This document shows positions 1 to 8,480 of a stretch of DNA of 64,000 nucleotides, one piece after another; within the stretch, counting starts at the first letter, position 1, and each line of letters starts with the position of its first letter. The position numbers were made by a program, and so were the translations under genes. The notes under the pieces were generated by a model that was not told where the DNA came from, did no database searches, and was given only the letters and a program-made list of their open reading frames with translations. Source of the stretch: Bacteroidia bacterium (lineage in GTDB: Bacteria > Bacteroidota > Bacteroidia > Cytophagales > Cyclobacteriaceae); assembly GCA_030425425.1 (NCBI GenBank), contig JAUIAO010000004.1, forward strand, positions 124,001 through 188,000, written 5' to 3'.

Positions 1-178
1 GAAGAGAACTTTCGATTTCGATCATTCTCTCATTAGCAATGAAATAGGCATTATAGTGGGCAGTTATATTATTATAACTTGCCCCTACAGGTCCAGTACC
101 TAATTTACATCCCTGTGAAAAAAGGATGAAGATGAACAAATAAATGATGAGATTAGTGCGCACAATTGATTTTTGCAA
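1..178 (-). CDS. porW: PorW/SprE-like T9SS lipoprotein, N-terminal part
   Basis: Only the first ~59 codons lie in the window; the gene runs off the left edge. The peptide has a hydrophobic signal segment ending in FSQGC, which fits a lipobox, followed by YNIITAHYNAYFIANE. That motif is typical of the mature start of PorW/SprE, the TPR lipoprotein of the type IX secretion and gliding machinery. The start is uncertain: TTG at 178 or GTG at 163. It diverges from the M23 peptidase-bactofilin-atp block, an arrangement I recall from other Bacteroidota. The family call rests on a short stretch and on context. Confidence 0.6.
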   Translation of the reverse strand, partial: MQKSIVRTNLIIYLFIFILFSQGCKLGTGPVGASYNNITAHYNAYFIANERMIEIESSL

Positions 179-202
179 ATTAACGATTATCTCAAAACAA
201 TC

Positions 203-237
203 TTGTAAAGATAAACGAGTGGGGTTCAATAAATTTG
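203..237 (+). promoter_or_regulatory. Candidate Bacteroidota promoter for the M23-bactofilin-atp block
   Basis: TAAATTTG at 230-237 matches the Bacteroidota -7 consensus TAnnTTTG. A TTG at 203-205 could serve as the -33 element, though the 24-bp gap is at the long end of the usual range. It lies 25 bp before the TTG start of the peptidase gene. Motif match only. Confidence 0.35.
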
Positions 238-262
238 AGGTTGAAAATTAAATAGTTTCATT

Positions 263-1129
263 TTGGCACCAAAAAAGACTTTATATAATTGGCTAACAAA
301 TCGATATCTTCTCATTATTCGTAATGAAGAAAATTTTGCGGAGAAGAAAACGATTATTTTTAATTATGCAAGGCTTATTCTACTACTAACACTGGCGTTT
401 GTGGTAACCTTATTACTCTCAGTATATATTGTTACTGTTGTGCTTGAAGAATGGCTGGATCCAAGGTATGCTATGATCCAATCGAATAAACAACTAGTAG
501 ATCTAACGATGAAGATCGATTCGATGGAATACGAAATGAGTCTCAAAGATCAATACGTCAACAATATTAGAAGGATAATTGGAGGAGATGTAGATGCTAT
601 AGAGGAACTATCGAATGCTGATATTACTGATGAAAGTGGCAACTATGAAGTAGCATATCAGGAGTCTATCATGCCTATAGACTCACAATTCAGGGCTGAG
701 TTTGAAAATCAGGATTTGGATGTTCTTACTTACGAATCAAACAGAACACAGGAATTTCGGGAATTGTACTTGTTTGCTCCAATTGAGGGGTTGATAAGTG
801 ATGGTTATGATCCAAAGAACGACCATTTCGGAGTTGATCTGGTGGCTAACGAAAATGAACCTGTAAAAAGTACAGCAGATGGTGTGGTGATTTTTTCTAG
901 CTGGACGCTGGATGGGGGCTATGTCATTGGTATACAGCATCGTGGCAACCTCATATCAGTATATAAACACAATTCGGAAATATTGAAAAACGTTGGTAGT
1001 TTTGTAAGTGCAGGAGAGGTGATTTCTATCATTGGTAATACAGGGGAGCTTACTTCTGGGCCACATTTACATTTCGAACTGTGGCACAATGGTAGTTCGG
1101 TGAACCCACAAGAACTCATTGCGTTTTAA
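263..1129 (+). CDS. M23 family metallopeptidase (LytM-type), membrane-anchored
   Basis: 288 residues from a TTG start. Residues ~30-60 form one transmembrane helix, residues ~70-170 a probable periplasmic stalk, and the C-terminal ~110 residues an M23/LytM domain. The zinc ligands are intact: the HxxxD motif in DHFGVDL and the HLHFE motif near the C-terminus. M23 enzymes cleave peptide crosslinks in peptidoglycan, so a cell-envelope remodelling role is expected. The bactofilin gene follows after 24 bp; M23-bactofilin pairs are a known arrangement linked to cell-shape control, where bactofilin positions the hydrolase. The two are probably co-transcribed. Confidence 0.88.
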   Translation: MAPKKTLYNWLTNRYLLIIRNEENFAEKKTIIFNYARLILLLTLAFVVTLLLSVYIVTVVLEEWLDPRYAMIQSNKQLVDLTMKIDSMEYEMSLKDQYVNNIRRIIGGDVDAIEELSNADITDESGNYEVAYQESIMPIDSQFRAEFENQDLDVLTYESNRTQEFRELYLFAPIEGLISDGYDPKNDHFGVDLVANENEPVKSTADGVVIFSSWTLDGGYVIGIQHRGNLISVYKHNSEILKNVGSFVSAGEVISIIGNTGELTSGPHLHFELWHNGSSVNPQELIAF

Positions 1130-1153
1130 AAGAGTATATAAATAGCATTAATA

Positions 1154-1570
1154 ATGTTCAATAAACAGGATCAGAAGGTGGCAGACGAAATGACAAATTC
1201 CAATAACATCATTGGAAAAGGAACAATTCTAGAAGGAAGTGTTGAGACTTTTGGAAACATCAGAATCGAAGGTAAAGTAATTGGAAATATCAAGACTAAG
1301 TCTAAGGTTGCTCTTGGTCAATCATCTCAAGTAGAGGGAAGTATTCTTGCTCAGAATGCAGAGGTAGCCGGACATGTGGTAGGTACAGTAGAGATTACAG
1401 ACGTGCTAGTTCTAAAGCCTACAGCCGTCATTGAAGGTGACATTATTACTAATAAGTTGATTGTTGAATCTGGAGCGGTATTTAATGGTGGATGTAAGAT
1501 GGGTGGAAAATCCAAAGAAATAAAAATTGGAAAATCAGAAGAAAAAACCTTACTCAAAGCCCAATCCTGA
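1154..1570 (+). CDS. Bactofilin (polymer-forming cytoskeletal protein)
   Basis: 138 residues with the bactofilin beta-helix pattern of short repeats from residue ~20 to ~110 (IGKGTILEGSVETFGNIRIEG, later VVGTVEITDVLVLKP and AVIEGDIITNKLIVESGAVF). Flanking tails are short and charged, with a Lys-rich C-terminus. Bactofilins polymerise without nucleotides into filaments that scaffold envelope enzymes. It follows an M23 peptidase gene, its usual partner, and its last 44 bp overlap the downstream AtpZ-like gene in another frame, which ties cytoskeleton and ATP synthase genes into one transcription unit. Confidence 0.92.
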   Translation: MFNKQDQKVADEMTNSNNIIGKGTILEGSVETFGNIRIEGKVIGNIKTKSKVALGQSSQVEGSILAQNAEVAGHVVGTVEITDVLVLKPTAVIEGDIITNKLIVESGAVFNGGCKMGGKSKEIKIGKSEEKTLLKAQS

Positions 1571-1769
1571 TAAAGAATCAGGATTAAATTCCTACGCAAA
1601 ACTTACTGGACTAACTTTCGAAGTTCTTGCTCTCAACTTGCTTATTATAGGAGCAGGATACTATTTAAATCTGTGGCTAGGGTTCAAATTTCCCTGGGTG
1701 CTTTTGATTTTCATTTTTCTGGCAGTAGGTGCTACCATCTTCTATCTGTTAAAAAGGCTCAATAATTGA
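1527..1769 (+). CDS. AtpZ/AtpI-like small membrane protein
   Basis: 80 residues with two hydrophobic helices (about residues 28-50 and 53-72) behind a Lys/Pro/Ser-rich N-terminus, ending in LLKRLNN. This is the size and topology of AtpZ/AtpI proteins at the head of atp operons, which have been linked to c-ring assembly or Mg2+/Ca2+ transport. The only workable start is a TTG inside the bactofilin gene (44-bp overlap); no ATG lies before the conserved SYAKLTGL segment. Translational coupling to bactofilin is likely. Confidence 0.72.
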   Translation: MENQKKKPYSKPNPDKESGLNSYAKLTGLTFEVLALNLLIIGAGYYLNLWLGFKFPWVLLIFIFLAVGATIFYLLKRLNN

Positions 1770-2134
1770 TCAAACAAATTCTCGTAAGTTTTGGCTTTTC
1801 TGCCGTTTTGTTGTTGATATTTCATTTGATAAACGAGCCGATTCTCAATGGTTGGCTGCATGTTTATTTCCCGATTTTGGTGTATTTCTTTTTTTTCCAG
1901 TCCGTTATGGTGATCTGGTTAGGAGATCTGGCAAGGAAAGATAACTGGCAAAGTGCCACACCAATCATGACTGGTCTGGCCATTCGATTTTTATTGACAT
2001 TGTTAGGGGCAACAGTGCTGATTGTTTCAAAACCTGCCGAAATTAAGAGTTTGTTACTGCAGTATATCCTCCTTTACTTCGGATTTTTAATCTTTGAATT
2101 ATTTGCTGTATTGCCTAACTTGCGGCGGAATTGA
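1766..2134 (+). CDS. Four-helix membrane protein of the atp operon
   Basis: 122 residues, almost entirely hydrophobic, with about four transmembrane helices. It starts at TTG inside a TTGA junction that overlaps the AtpZ-like stop by 4 bp, and its own stop sits in another TTGA junction at atpB. Position suggests an AtpI-like role in ATP synthase assembly, but I recognise no specific family motif; function is inferred from context alone. Confidence 0.65.
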   Translation: MIKQILVSFGFSAVLLLIFHLINEPILNGWLHVYFPILVYFFFFQSVMVIWLGDLARKDNWQSATPIMTGLAIRFLLTLLGATVLIVSKPAEIKSLLLQYILLYFGFLIFELFAVLPNLRRN

Positions 2135-2151
2135 GGAGACAAACAACTGTA

Positions 2152-3198
2152 ATGAAAAAAAACCAAGAAGCAGGCTCTTTTAAAGCACTGATTTTCAGTG
2201 GATTTTTCCTGATCTTATTTTTAGCATCTACTATGCCTGTATTGGCATCTGGAGGTCATGAGGAAGAGGGTGAAAAATTCAATCCAAGTGAATTAATCAA
2301 TCACCACATTAGCGATGCCCACTCTTGGGAAATCACTCATGGAGTAGTGATTCATTTGCCAGTGATAGTTTATTCAGAAGAGCATGGTCTTGATGTGTTT
2401 TCTTCATCAAATTTTTATAATGAAAATCATGAAGTAGTTCCTTATAAAGATTACATTCTGGAGCATGAGCATATTCACATGGCCAATGGTCATCATGTAT
2501 TTGATATTTCGTTGACGAAAAATGTACTCTTCCTACTGATCAACTCTGTAATATTATTATTGGTATTTTTCTCTGTGGCAAGAGGTTATAAAAGGAACGC
2601 TGGTAGTGCACCTCGAGGTATTCAGTCATTCTTTGAGCCGATTATACTTTATGTTCGAGACGAGATAGTTAAGCCAAACATTGGTCCGAAATACGAAAGG
2701 TACCTCCCTTTCTTACTCACATTATTTTTCTTTATCTGGTTCGGAAACTTGCTGGGTTTATTGCCTGGAGCTGCGAACCTAACAGGGAACATCGCTGTGA
2801 CTTTGACTTTAGCTACAATAGTTTTGGTGATTACACTCTTTTCAGGAAACAAGGTTTATTGGTCACATATATTTGATCCATTGGGCCCGGGTATGCCATG
2901 GCTAGCGAAGATTCCTTTGTATATCATTCTCTGGCCTATAGAACTAATTGGTATTTTGACTAAGCCATTTTCGTTGACAATACGACTTTTTGCCAACATC
3001 ACGGCAGGACACATAATTATCTTAAGTATCATAAGTTTGACTTTCATAGCACAATCTATCATGGTTGGAATTGGAGCGACCTTGTTCGCAACAGTGATGA
3101 ACATGTTGGAGTTGTTCGTGGCGATATTGCAGGCTTATGTATTTACGCTGCTTGCTTCCATGTATTTTGGACAAGCAGTAGAGGAACACCATCATTAA
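2152..3198 (+). CDS. atpB: ATP synthase F0 subunit a
   Basis: 348 residues from ATG 2152; a TTG at 2131 in frame would add seven residues. ATG is preferred because it gives a normal signal peptide (hydrophobic, ending near VLASGG). A His/Glu-rich periplasmic extension of ~90 residues follows, as is common in Bacteroidota. The membrane domain has the subunit-a hallmarks: KPFSLTIRLFANITAGH, with the essential arginine of the proton half-channels, and a C-terminal LQAYVFTLLASMYFGQAV. It ends in EEHHH. It forms the stator channel beside the c-ring in the inner membrane. Confidence 0.95.
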   Translation: MKKNQEAGSFKALIFSGFFLILFLASTMPVLASGGHEEEGEKFNPSELINHHISDAHSWEITHGVVIHLPVIVYSEEHGLDVFSSSNFYNENHEVVPYKDYILEHEHIHMANGHHVFDISLTKNVLFLLINSVILLLVFFSVARGYKRNAGSAPRGIQSFFEPIILYVRDEIVKPNIGPKYERYLPFLLTLFFFIWFGNLLGLLPGAANLTGNIAVTLTLATIVLVITLFSGNKVYWSHIFDPLGPGMPWLAKIPLYIILWPIELIGILTKPFSLTIRLFANITAGHIIILSIISLTFIAQSIMVGIGATLFATVMNMLELFVAILQAYVFTLLASMYFGQAVEEHHH

Positions 3199-3222
3199 AT
3201 AAAATTTTGTTAAACCATATAA

Positions 3223-3435
<213 letters not shown>

Positions 3436-3446
3436 TTCTATTATTC

Positions 3447-3482
3447 ACCTGACCTTGGATGCATTAGGCGTCAAGGTCAGGT
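3447..3482 (+). promoter_or_regulatory. Hairpin between atpE and atpF
   Basis: ACCTGACCTTG at 3447-3457 pairs perfectly with CAAGGTCAGGT at 3472-3482 around a 14-nt loop. The following bases (ATTATTTATT) are not a clean U-tract, so it is better read as a processing, stabilising or attenuating hairpin than as a full terminator. It separates subunit c, needed in many copies, from subunit b, needed in two. Confidence 0.65.
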
Positions 3483-3512
3483 ATTATTTATTAAAATCAT
3501 TACTTAAAAAAT

Positions 3513-4001
3513 ATGGTTACTCCAGAAATTGGATTGATTATTTGGCAATTAATTGTATTCCTTGTAGTATTTGGAATACTTGCTGGTTTCGTTTGGAAGC
3601 CTATTATGGGTGCATTGAAAGCCAGAGAAGACCAAATAGAGGATGCTCTACAGGCTGCTGAAAATGCAAAGGCTGAAATGGAGCAGATAAAATCAGATAA
3701 TGAATATCTACTACAAGAGGCAAGGGCTGAGAGAGATCAGATGCTTAAAGATGCTTCCGAAGTAGCTAATCAAATCAAAGAATCAGCTCAAAATGAAACT
3801 GCTGGAATTGCCGACAAAATGATTGCTGATGCAAAGGCAACAATAGAGGCAGAAAAGAAAGCTGCTTTGGCAGAAGTGAAAAATCTCGTAGCTGAACTTT
3901 CTCTTGATATCGCTGAAAAGGTGATTAGGGAGAAACTTTCTGATGATAAGTCACAGAAAGAATTGATTGACAAGTTTTTGAAGGAAGTAAAGGTAAACTA
4001 G
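3513..4001 (+). CDS. atpF: ATP synthase F0 subunit b
   Basis: 162 residues. An N-terminal helix (TPEIGLIIWQLIVFLVVFGILAGF; residues ~3-26) anchors it in the membrane, and a long charged Ala/Glu/Lys-rich helix (residues ~35-160) forms the peripheral stalk. Length and organisation are normal for subunit b. It is followed by atpH after one base, and the downstream order H-A-G is conventional. It links subunit a to F1 through subunit delta. Confidence 0.95.
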   Translation: MVTPEIGLIIWQLIVFLVVFGILAGFVWKPIMGALKAREDQIEDALQAAENAKAEMEQIKSDNEYLLQEARAERDQMLKDASEVANQIKESAQNETAGIADKMIADAKATIEAEKKAALAEVKNLVAELSLDIAEKVIREKLSDDKSQKELIDKFLKEVKVN

Positions 4002-4002
4002 T

Positions 4003-4548
4003 ATGTCGATTTCCAGAATTGCGATAAGATACTCGAAACCTTTGCTTGACCTAGCTGAAGATCAAAAAGTATTGGATGCTGTGAAGTCTGATATGGACAA
4101 CTTCAATAGTCTTTGTAAATCAAATAAGGATTTCGTATTGATGTTAAAGAGTCCGATCATTCCGCATCTAAGGAAAGCAGAAATTCTTAAAAAAATCTTT
4201 GCAGAAAAGGTAAATGCTTTGACTTCAACCTTTATGGAGATCGTAGCTCGTAAAAATCGAGAGCAATATCTGCCGGAAATCGCAGAAGAATTCATCGCTC
4301 TTTACAATACGAAGATGGGTTATCAAGAAGCTACGGTGACTACCACTATCTCGTTAGATAAGGAAATGAAGGCATCATTTGAGAAACTTGTTTCTGATAT
4401 CACTGGCAAAAAACCTTTGTTGACAGAAAGAGTAAATCCTGATTTGATCGGTGGTTATGTGTTGAAGTTAGCCGATAAGCAAATAGACGAGAGTGTCAGT
4501 GGTCATCTGAATGACTTAAAATTGAAATTTCAAAAAGAATCGAATTAA
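4003..4548 (+). CDS. atpH: ATP synthase F1 subunit delta
   Basis: 181 residues. The N-terminal helical bundle starts MSISRIAIRYSKPLLDLA and the C-terminal part carries the family pattern NPDLIGGYVLKLADKQIDESV. Delta sits on top of F1 and binds the end of subunit b. It begins directly after atpF, and atpA follows after 34 bp. Confidence 0.95.
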   Translation: MSISRIAIRYSKPLLDLAEDQKVLDAVKSDMDNFNSLCKSNKDFVLMLKSPIIPHLRKAEILKKIFAEKVNALTSTFMEIVARKNREQYLPEIAEEFIALYNTKMGYQEATVTTTISLDKEMKASFEKLVSDITGKKPLLTERVNPDLIGGYVLKLADKQIDESVSGHLNDLKLKFQKESN

Positions 4549-4582
4549 TATAACCGCCTGAAAAGGCAAAAATGATAATACT

Positions 4583-6160
4583 ATGGCAGATGTTCGTCCT
4601 GATGAAGTATCAGCGATACTTAGAGAACAGCTTTCGAATTCAAAAACTCAAGCTGAATTAGAAGAAGTTGGTACCGTACTTCAGGTAGGAGACGGTGTAG
4701 CTAGAATTTATGGTTTGACCAATGCCCAGGCGGGAGAATTGTTAGAATTCGAAAACGGCTTGAATGGTATGGTTTTGAACCTTGAAGAAGATAACGTTGG
4801 AGCTGTACTATTAGGTGAATCTAGTCACGTAAAGGAAGGAGATACAGTAAAGAGAACTGGTAGAATCGCGTCTATCAAAGTTGGTGATGGAATGAGTGGA
4901 AGAGTGGTAGATACTCTAGGCCAGCCAATCGATGGAATGGGGCCAATCGAAGGTGAGCTTTATGAGATGCCTTTGGAGAGAAAAGCTCCAGGTGTAATTT
5001 ACAGAGAGCCAGTATCTGAGCCACTTCAAACAGGTATCAAGGCAATAGACTCTATGATTCCAATCGGAAGAGGACAAAGAGAGCTCGTGATTGGAGACCG
5101 TCAGACAGGTAAGACTGCTGTGGTAATCGATACCATTATTAATCAAAAAGAATTTTATGATAGAGGCGAGACCGTTTACTGTATCTATGTAGCAGTTGGT
5201 CAGAAAGCTTCAACTGTTGCAGGTATCAAAGCCTCATTGGAAAAAGCTGGAGCAATGGCTTATACAACTATTGTTTCTGCTGCTGCATCTGATCCTGCTC
5301 CAATGCAATTCTTTGCACCGTTTGCTGGTGCAGCAATTGGCGAATACTTCAGAGATACAGGTCGACCTGCGTTAGTAGTATATGATGACCTTTCTAAACA
5401 GGCAGTATCATATCGTGAAGTTTCTTTGCTTCTTAGAAGACCTCCGGGACGTGAAGCTTACCCAGGTGATGTATTCTATCTTCACTCAAGACTTTTAGAA
5501 AGAGCTGCTAAGATTATCAACAATGATGAGATTGCTGCTCAAATGAATGATCAGCCAGATTCATTAAAAGGAAAAGTAAAAGGTGGTGGATCATTGACTG
5601 CCCTTCCAATCATTGAAACACAAGCTGGTGACGTTTCTGCGTATATTCCTACAAACGTGATCTCTATTACAGATGGTCAGATCTTTCTGGAAACGAACTT
5701 GTTCAACTCAGGTATTCGCCCAGCGATCAACGTAGGTATTTCTGTATCACGAGTAGGAGGTGCCGCACAGATCAAATCAATGAAAAAGGTTTCTGGTACA
5801 TTGAAACTCGATCAGGCACAGTTCCGTGAATTGGAAGCATTTGCAAAGTTTGGTTCTGACCTTGATGCATCAACCAAAAGAACAATTGATAGAGGTAGAA
5901 GAAATCAGGAAATTTTGAAGCAACCACAATTCTCACCAAGCCCGGTAGAGGAGCAGGTTGCAATCATTTATGCTTCTACTAAAGGATTCCTGGATAAGGT
6001 TCCAGAAAATAAGGTTAAGGATTTTGAGAACGAGTTTATTACAGTATTGAACAGCTCACATAGAGAAGTACTTGATACTTTGAAAGCTGGTAAATTAGAA
6101 GAATCAGTGACCAGTAAGCTTGCGGAAGTAGCTAAAGATTTGGCTAGCAGATATCAATAA
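4583..6160 (+). CDS. atpA: ATP synthase F1 subunit alpha
   Basis: 525 residues, full length. The Walker A motif GDRQTGKT is at residues 171-178, and the alpha signature is seen around [17 protein letters not shown]. It forms the non-catalytic nucleotide-binding part of the F1 hexamer. atpG follows after 15 bp. No atpD or atpC follows, so the catalytic beta and epsilon genes must lie elsewhere in the genome, as is usual in Bacteroidota. Confidence 0.98.
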   Translation: MADVRPDEVSAILREQLSNSKTQAELEEVGTVLQVGDGVARIYGLTNAQAGELLEFENGLNGMVLNLEEDNVGAVLLGESSHVKEGDTVKRTGRIASIKVGDGMSGRVVDTLGQPIDGMGPIEGELYEMPLERKAPGVIYREPVSEPLQTGIKAIDSMIPIGRGQRELVIGDRQTGKTAVVIDTIINQKEFYDRGETVYCIYVAVGQKASTVAGIKASLEKAGAMAYTTIVSAAASDPAPMQFFAPFAGAAIGEYFRDTGRPALVVYDDLSKQAVSYREVSLLLRRPPGREAYPGDVFYLHSRLLERAAKIINNDEIAAQMNDQPDSLKGKVKGGGSLTALPIIETQAGDVSAYIPTNVISITDGQIFLETNLFNSGIRPAINVGISVSRVGGAAQIKSMKKVSGTLKLDQAQFRELEAFAKFGSDLDASTKRTIDRGRRNQEILKQPQFSPSPVEEQVAIIYASTKGFLDKVPENKVKDFENEFITVLNSSHREVLDTLKAGKLEESVTSKLAEVAKDLASRYQ

Positions 6161-6175
6161 GAAATACTACGGTAA

Positions 6176-7066
6176 ATGGCGAACCTTAAAGAAGTAAAAG
6201 GAAGAATACAATCGGTAACTTCTACTCAGCAGATCACCAAAGCAATGAAAATGGTGGCGGCTGCTAAGCTGAGAAGGGCTCAAGACCGGATCATTCAGAT
6301 GCGTCCATACTCGCAGAAATTATCAGCGATTATTCAAAATGTTTCTGCAGGTGTGGATAGTAGTAAAATTTCTAATCCATACGCTGAAGAGCGCGAGGTA
6401 AATAAGGTATTATTGGTTGTTGTGACCTCTGACAGGGGATTGTGTGGAGCTTTCAACTCTAATATTATGAAAGCCACCAAAAAACATATCGCTGAGAAAT
6501 ATGCCGATGTGGAAACTCAAGGAGGGCTTACTATTTTGCCAGTAGGAAAGAAGGCATACGAACATTTCGCAAAGAGGGGTTATAATGTAATTGATACATA
6601 CGCGCATTTATTTCACGATCTTGACTTTGCTCATGTAATGGAAGCAGCTGAATTTGCTATGACAGGGTTTGTGAATGGTGATTTTGATCAGGTTGATTTG
6701 ATTTACAATGAGTTTAAAAATGTTGCAACTCAGATTCTAAATACAGAACAATTCTTACCTATCGTACAAAGCGAAACGGAAGAGGAAGTGCCAGAGGAGA
6801 ATGACTACATTTACGAGCCTAGTCAGAAATTCATATTCTCTGAGATCATTCCTAAGTCTTTGAAAATTCAGTTTTACAAAGCATTGTTAGAGTCCAATGC
6901 CTCTGAGCAAGGAGCGCGAATGACTGCAATGGATCAGGCTACTGATAACGCTGGTGAATTGTTGAAAGAGTTGAGATTAACTTATAACAGAACTCGTCAG
7001 GCGGCTATTACCAAGGAAATTCTGGAAATTGTAGGTGGAGCAGAAGCTCTTGCACAAGGAAGTTAA
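6176..7066 (+). CDS. atpG: ATP synthase F1 subunit gamma
   Basis: 296 residues. The N-terminal coiled coil (ANLKEVKGRIQSVTSTQQITKAMKMVAAAKLRRAQ) and the C-terminal ESNASEQGARMTAMDQATDNAGELL...LTYNRTRQAAITKEI region are the two halves of the rotor shaft. SDRGLCGAFN in the central domain is also characteristic. It ends the atp cluster; a UbiA-like gene follows after 12 bp and may be read through. Confidence 0.97.
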   Translation: MANLKEVKGRIQSVTSTQQITKAMKMVAAAKLRRAQDRIIQMRPYSQKLSAIIQNVSAGVDSSKISNPYAEEREVNKVLLVVVTSDRGLCGAFNSNIMKATKKHIAEKYADVETQGGLTILPVGKKAYEHFAKRGYNVIDTYAHLFHDLDFAHVMEAAEFAMTGFVNGDFDQVDLIYNEFKNVATQILNTEQFLPIVQSETEEEVPEENDYIYEPSQKFIFSEIIPKSLKIQFYKALLESNASEQGARMTAMDQATDNAGELLKELRLTYNRTRQAAITKEILEIVGGAEALAQGS

Positions 7067-7078
7067 TATACTGATCTG

Positions 7079-7885
7079 GTGATTGATCAGGTCTATAAAT
7101 ATTTAAGATGGCTTTCAGTCGATATCGTACTGGGAGCCATTTTCTTTTTGGTGTATTTGGGAAAATACTTTCAGGTTGAAATTTCGATCCCAACCTATGT
7201 CGCACTGGCTAGTGCGATTTGGCTCATCTACACAGCTGATCACCTCTTCGACGCCCATAAAACGAATAACCCAAGCACGAAAAGACATGCTTTTCATAAA
7301 AAACATTTCAAGAAGTTGATTCTTGTTGGTGGTCTCGTTATGATTTTGGCTTTGATCAATCTGTGGTTTTTGGAAGTTCAAATAATTAGAAATGGAGCGA
7401 TTTTATCCGCAATTTCTGTGGCTTATTTGATGCTGGTTTATTTTGTGAAGCGTCTTTGGGTAAAGGAAATTTTGGTAGCGATCGTATATGCTACAGGAAT
7501 TTTCTTAGCTCCAATTTCGAAGGTTGGATTAGATGTTCAGAGTGCAATTTTGATGTTGCAACTGGCTGGAATTGCATTTCTGAATTTATTGGTTTTTTCT
7601 AAGATGGATATCGAATCAGATGCACAGGATGGTTTCAATTCTATTGCATTGAAGTTAGGAGCTCAAAAAAGTGATTTCCTCATTTTGGGAATTGTTCTAC
7701 TACTATTTACTTCATTCATAAGTTTTGCATATTTATATGAAGTAACGATTCAGCTTTTGTTCGCATTGATGACGGGGATACTTTTCCTGATAAATATAAA
7801 ACCAGCTTACTTTTCAGTCAATGAACGATTTAGAATAGTAGGAGACGGAATTTTTTACCTGCCAGCTTTATTCTTGCTGTTTTGA
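7079..7885 (+). CDS. UbiA-like prenyltransferase family membrane protein
   Basis: 268 residues with about seven to nine transmembrane helices. Two Asp-rich sites at family-like positions, TADHLFDA (residues ~51-58) and KMDIESDAQDG (~178-188), match the paired DxxxD motifs by which UbiA enzymes bind prenyl diphosphate through Mg2+. The start is GTG, 12 bp after atpG. Its stop shares a TTGA junction with the next gene, a methyltransferase, suggesting that the two act on the same prenylated lipid or quinone-like product. The acceptor substrate cannot be told from sequence. Confidence 0.7.
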   Translation: MIDQVYKYLRWLSVDIVLGAIFFLVYLGKYFQVEISIPTYVALASAIWLIYTADHLFDAHKTNNPSTKRHAFHKKHFKKLILVGGLVMILALINLWFLEVQIIRNGAILSAISVAYLMLVYFVKRLWVKEILVAIVYATGIFLAPISKVGLDVQSAILMLQLAGIAFLNLLVFSKMDIESDAQDGFNSIALKLGAQKSDFLILGIVLLLFTSFISFAYLYEVTIQLLFALMTGILFLINIKPAYFSVNERFRIVGDGIFYLPALFLLF

Positions 7886-8475
7886 GCTTTGATCGGGTGG
7901 CTCATATTTATGATGGATTAGCCAGGTTGGTTTTTGGTAAATCTTGGCAAAAAGTTCAAAATTCACCCTTTCATTATATTCAAGAATCTGATCAGAATAT
8001 TCTGATTGCTGGGGGAGGTTCAGGCAAGCTGTTGTCCGGGTTAGATGATAAGAAGATAACTTATATAGAGCTGTCTTCTGAGATGATTAAGAAGGCAAAG
8101 AGCATACAAACCACATCTATTGTAAATTTCATTGAAGCTGACTTTTTGAATTGGGAAAGTAATGAGCGGTTTGATGTGATTATTTTTCCATTTTTTCTGG
8201 ATTGTTTTCTTGAATCTGATTTGAAGAAAGTGCTTCAAAAAACTACATCCATGGTTGGCCGAAATGGGAAGTTGATTGTTACAGATTTTCAAAAGGCTAG
8301 TCCTTTGAAATATTGGCTGGTGAGGTTGATGTATGGTTTTTTTCGTTTCACTACAGGACTGAAGGTCAATCGACTGTTAGATCTGCGAACTCAATTGAAA
8401 ACTGTTGGATTCAAAGAACAGGAATTGAAGGATTTTTATGGAGGGTGGATATTTTGCAGCGAATATAAAATTTGA
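7882..8475 (+). CDS. Class I SAM-dependent methyltransferase
   Basis: 197 residues with a Rossmann methyltransferase pattern: motif I ILIAGGGSGKLL, an acidic strand end YIELSSEMI, then DVIIFPFFLDCF and GRNGKLIVTDF. Starts at TTG in a 4-bp TTGA overlap with the UbiA-like gene, so the two are probably translationally coupled. Ends 5 bp from the convergent gene at 8481. Substrate unknown; a lipid or quinone-type acceptor is inferred from the partner. Confidence 0.75.
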   Translation: MSFDRVAHIYDGLARLVFGKSWQKVQNSPFHYIQESDQNILIAGGGSGKLLSGLDDKKITYIELSSEMIKKAKSIQTTSIVNFIEADFLNWESNERFDVIIFPFFLDCFLESDLKKVLQKTTSMVGRNGKLIVTDFQKASPLKYWLVRLMYGFFRFTTGLKVNRLLDLRTQLKTVGFKEQELKDFYGGWIFCSEYKI

Positions 8476-8480
8476 AAAAT

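Noticed and set aside
3455-3661. 68-codon ORF over the atpE-atpF hairpin
   Set aside because: Out-of-frame with atpF and built on the hairpin sequence; no protein features.
4583-7066. Missing atpD/atpC as a deletion
   Set aside because: Bacteroidota usually keep atpD and atpC at another locus, so absence here is expected.
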